In this document: in pieces, positions 4,923 through 5,987 of the stretch
How positions within the stretch are numbered: the stretch's first letter is position 1
Layout: each line of letters begins with the position of its first letter
Assembly (NCBI GenBank): GCA_023390875.1
Contig: JAEWCA010000117.1
Location: 1 to 5,987 of the forward strand
Direction: 5' to 3'
Length of the DNA stretch: 5,987 nt
From: Actinomycetes bacterium
GTDB lineage: Bacteria; Actinomycetota; Actinomycetes; Actinomycetales; Cellulomonadaceae
The notes under the pieces: model-generated
Database searches by the model: none
What the model was told of the DNA's origin: nothing
Seen by the model: the letters and a program-made list of their open reading frames with translations, nothing else
Made by a program: the position numbers and the translations under genes

Positions 4923-5947
4923 CCACCCCCGCCCCCCGTGCCCCCCGTGCCCCCCGTGCCCGCGTCCTCGCGGCCGCTGCGAGCCTCGCGCTGCTCGCCG
5001 CCTGCTCGACCGCCGGCGCCTCCGACCACGCCTCCGGGCGGACACCCGTCACCGTCGTGCTGGACTGGTCGCCGAACACGAACCACTCGGGCCTGTACCT
5101 CGCGCGGGACCGCGGCTACTTCGCCGACGCCGGCATCGACCTGACGATCCTCGAACCCGGGGACACGTCGGGCCTGCAGCTCGTCGCCGCCGGCAAGGCC
5201 GACTTCGCGTACTCCGTCGCCGAGGGGCTCGTGCCGGCCCGGCAGCAGGGCGCCGACGTCGTCTCGGTCGCGACCGTGATGCCGCACAACACGTCGAGCC
5301 TGATCTCGCTCGCGTCGTCGGGCATCACGCGGCCGCGCGACCTGGCTGGCCACTCCTACGGGTCGTACGGCTCCGAGCTCGAGGAGGCGCTGCTGCGCAC
5401 GCTCGTCGAGTGCGACGGCGGCGACCCCGACGCGGTGACGTTCACCCCGCTGGCCAGCGACGACTTCCGCATCGGGCTCGAGGAGCACCAGTTCGACGCC
5501 GCGTGGGTGTTCGACGGCTGGGAGACGATCCAGCTGCGCGACGTCGACGGCCTCGACGTCGCGACCATCCCGTTCATCGACCACACGGACAGCATCCCCG
5601 ACTGGTACACGCCCCTGGTCGCGACGTCGCAGCGGCGCCTCGACGACCACCCCGAGCTGGTGCGCGACTTCCTCGGCGCGCTCGCGCACGGCTACGAGGA
5701 CGCGATCGCCGACCCCGGCGCGGCCGTCGACGCACTGCACGCCGCCGCACCCGAGGTCGACGAGCAGCTGCTCACCGCGAGCGCGCAGTGGCTCGCCCCG
5801 CGGTACGCGGACGACCCGGCGCACTGGGGCGTGCAGCAGGCGAAGGTGTGGGACGACTTCGTCGCGTTCCTGCAGGACCACGACCTCGCCGACGCCGACT
5901 TCGACACGGACGCCGCGTGGACCGATGACTACCTGCCCGTCGACTGA
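4919..5947 (+). CDS. thiY: ThiY-like substrate-binding lipoprotein (NMT1/THI5 family)
   Basis: A 342-residue extracytoplasmic binding protein that captures substrate for the ABC importer. The signal peptide is arginine-rich at the N-terminus, then hydrophobic (17-28), ending in a lipobox LAAC with Cys29, so the mature protein is lipid-anchored outside the membrane. The mature part matches the NMT1/THI5-like family: VVLDWSPNTNHSGLYLARDR (46-65, the LDW-PN-NH-G-Y signature), GYFADAGIDL (66-75), LVAAGKADFAYS (88-99), HNTSSLISL (123-131), a GI-x-RPRDLAGHSYGSYG segment (135-151) and DWYTPLVATS (228-237). Bacterial ThiY of this family binds formylaminopyrimidine, a breakdown product of thiamine, and yeast Thi5 makes the same pyrimidine moiety. 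Here the ligand is probably a pyrimidine precursor, though thiamine itself is not excluded. Length is normal. The N-terminal codons contain a 9-base tandem repeat. ATG 4919 overlaps the permease stop and has a strong ribosome site. Confidence 0.93.
   Translation: MTTPAPRAPRAPRARVLAAAASLALLAACSTAGASDHASGRTPVTVVLDWSPNTNHSGLYLARDRGYFADAGIDLTILEPGDTSGLQLVAAGKADFAYSVAEGLVPARQQGADVVSVATVMPHNTSSLISLASSGITRPRDLAGHSYGSYGSELEEALLRTLVECDGGDPDAVTFTPLASDDFRIGLEEHQFDAAWVFDGWETIQLRDVDGLDVATIPFIDHTDSIPDWYTPLVATSQRRLDDHPELVRDFLGALAHGYEDAIADPGAAVDALHAAAPEVDEQLLTASAQWLAPRYADDPAHWGVQQAKVWDDFVAFLQDHDLADADFDTDAAWTDDYLPVD
4931..4957 (+). repeat. 9-base tandem repeat in the signal-peptide coding region of thiY
   Basis: Three exact copies of GCCCCCCGT, each encoding Ala-Pro-Arg, with a degenerate fourth unit from 4958. 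Because the unit is 9 bases, copy-number change would keep the frame and only lengthen or shorten the positively charged start of the signal peptide. It may be a slippage-prone spot. Confidence 0.85.
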
Positions 5948-5987
5948 GACCCACGTCGCGCCCGGGGCCGCGCCGCCGCCCGCGCGC
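5925..5987 (+). CDS. Start of a further operon gene, probably the ABC ATPase ThiZ (cut by window end)
   Basis: An ATG at 5925, in the +1 frame relative to thiY, opens a reading frame that stays open to the window edge (21 codons, MTTCPSTETHVAPGAAPPPAR). It overlaps the end of thiY by 23 bases. It is the only ATG or GTG start near this end that remains open, and the importer still lacks an ATP-binding subunit, so the missing ThiZ-type ATPase is the natural candidate. The short proline- and alanine-rich N-terminus shows no ATPase motif; the Walker A site would lie beyond the window. The ribosome site is weak, which fits translational coupling. The call rests on position and context only. Confidence 0.45.
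   Translation, partial: MTTCPSTETHVAPGAAPPPAR

Overview
The window is very GC-rich DNA with GTG starts, GGAGG-type ribosome sites and a strong third-position G/C bias, typical of a high-GC actinobacterium. A Cellulomonadaceae-like genome (Cellulomonas and relatives) is my best guess, but that is inference from style and gene content; no taxonomic marker is present. I see ordinary chromosomal content, with no mobile elements, tRNA, rRNA or CRISPR.

Left two thirds (36-3537), minus strand: read in the direction of transcription, four genes follow one another with gaps of 57-84 bases. They are a small single-domain cupin (3537-3169), the translesion DNA polymerase IV DinB with an extra C-terminal domain (3111-1741), an uncharacterised eight-helix membrane protein (1676-741) and a RibD-C/dihydrofolate reductase-like protein (656-36). 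They may be read together, but nothing proves an operon and their functions do not form an obvious pathway.

Centre (3538-3841): a divergent regulatory region of about 300 bases. It holds a candidate promoter and a well-conserved thiamine pyrophosphate (TPP) riboswitch on the plus strand, followed by a leader of about 115 bases. In that leader a CCTCCG element can pair either with the 3' end of the aptamer or with the Shine-Dalgarno sequence of the first gene, which suggests control of translation.

Right third (3842-5987), plus strand: a riboswitch-controlled vitamin B1 uptake operon. It encodes a 97-residue thiamine-binding protein of the MTH1187/YkoF type, a ThiX-like ABC permease, a ThiY-like (NMT1/THI5) substrate-binding lipoprotein, and very probably the first 21 codons of the ATPase gene (ThiZ), cut off by the window edge. 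Spacing is tight (4-base gap, 4-base overlap, 23-base overlap), so the genes are very likely co-transcribed and translationally coupled. When TPP is scarce the cell would make this importer for thiamine or its pyrimidine precursor; when TPP is plentiful the riboswitch would shut it down.

The window does not contain an evidently new system. The points most worth a second look are the proposed switching mechanism of the TPP leader, the Tudor-like tail on DinB, and the pairing of a single-domain thiamine-binding protein with a pyrimidine-type transporter.
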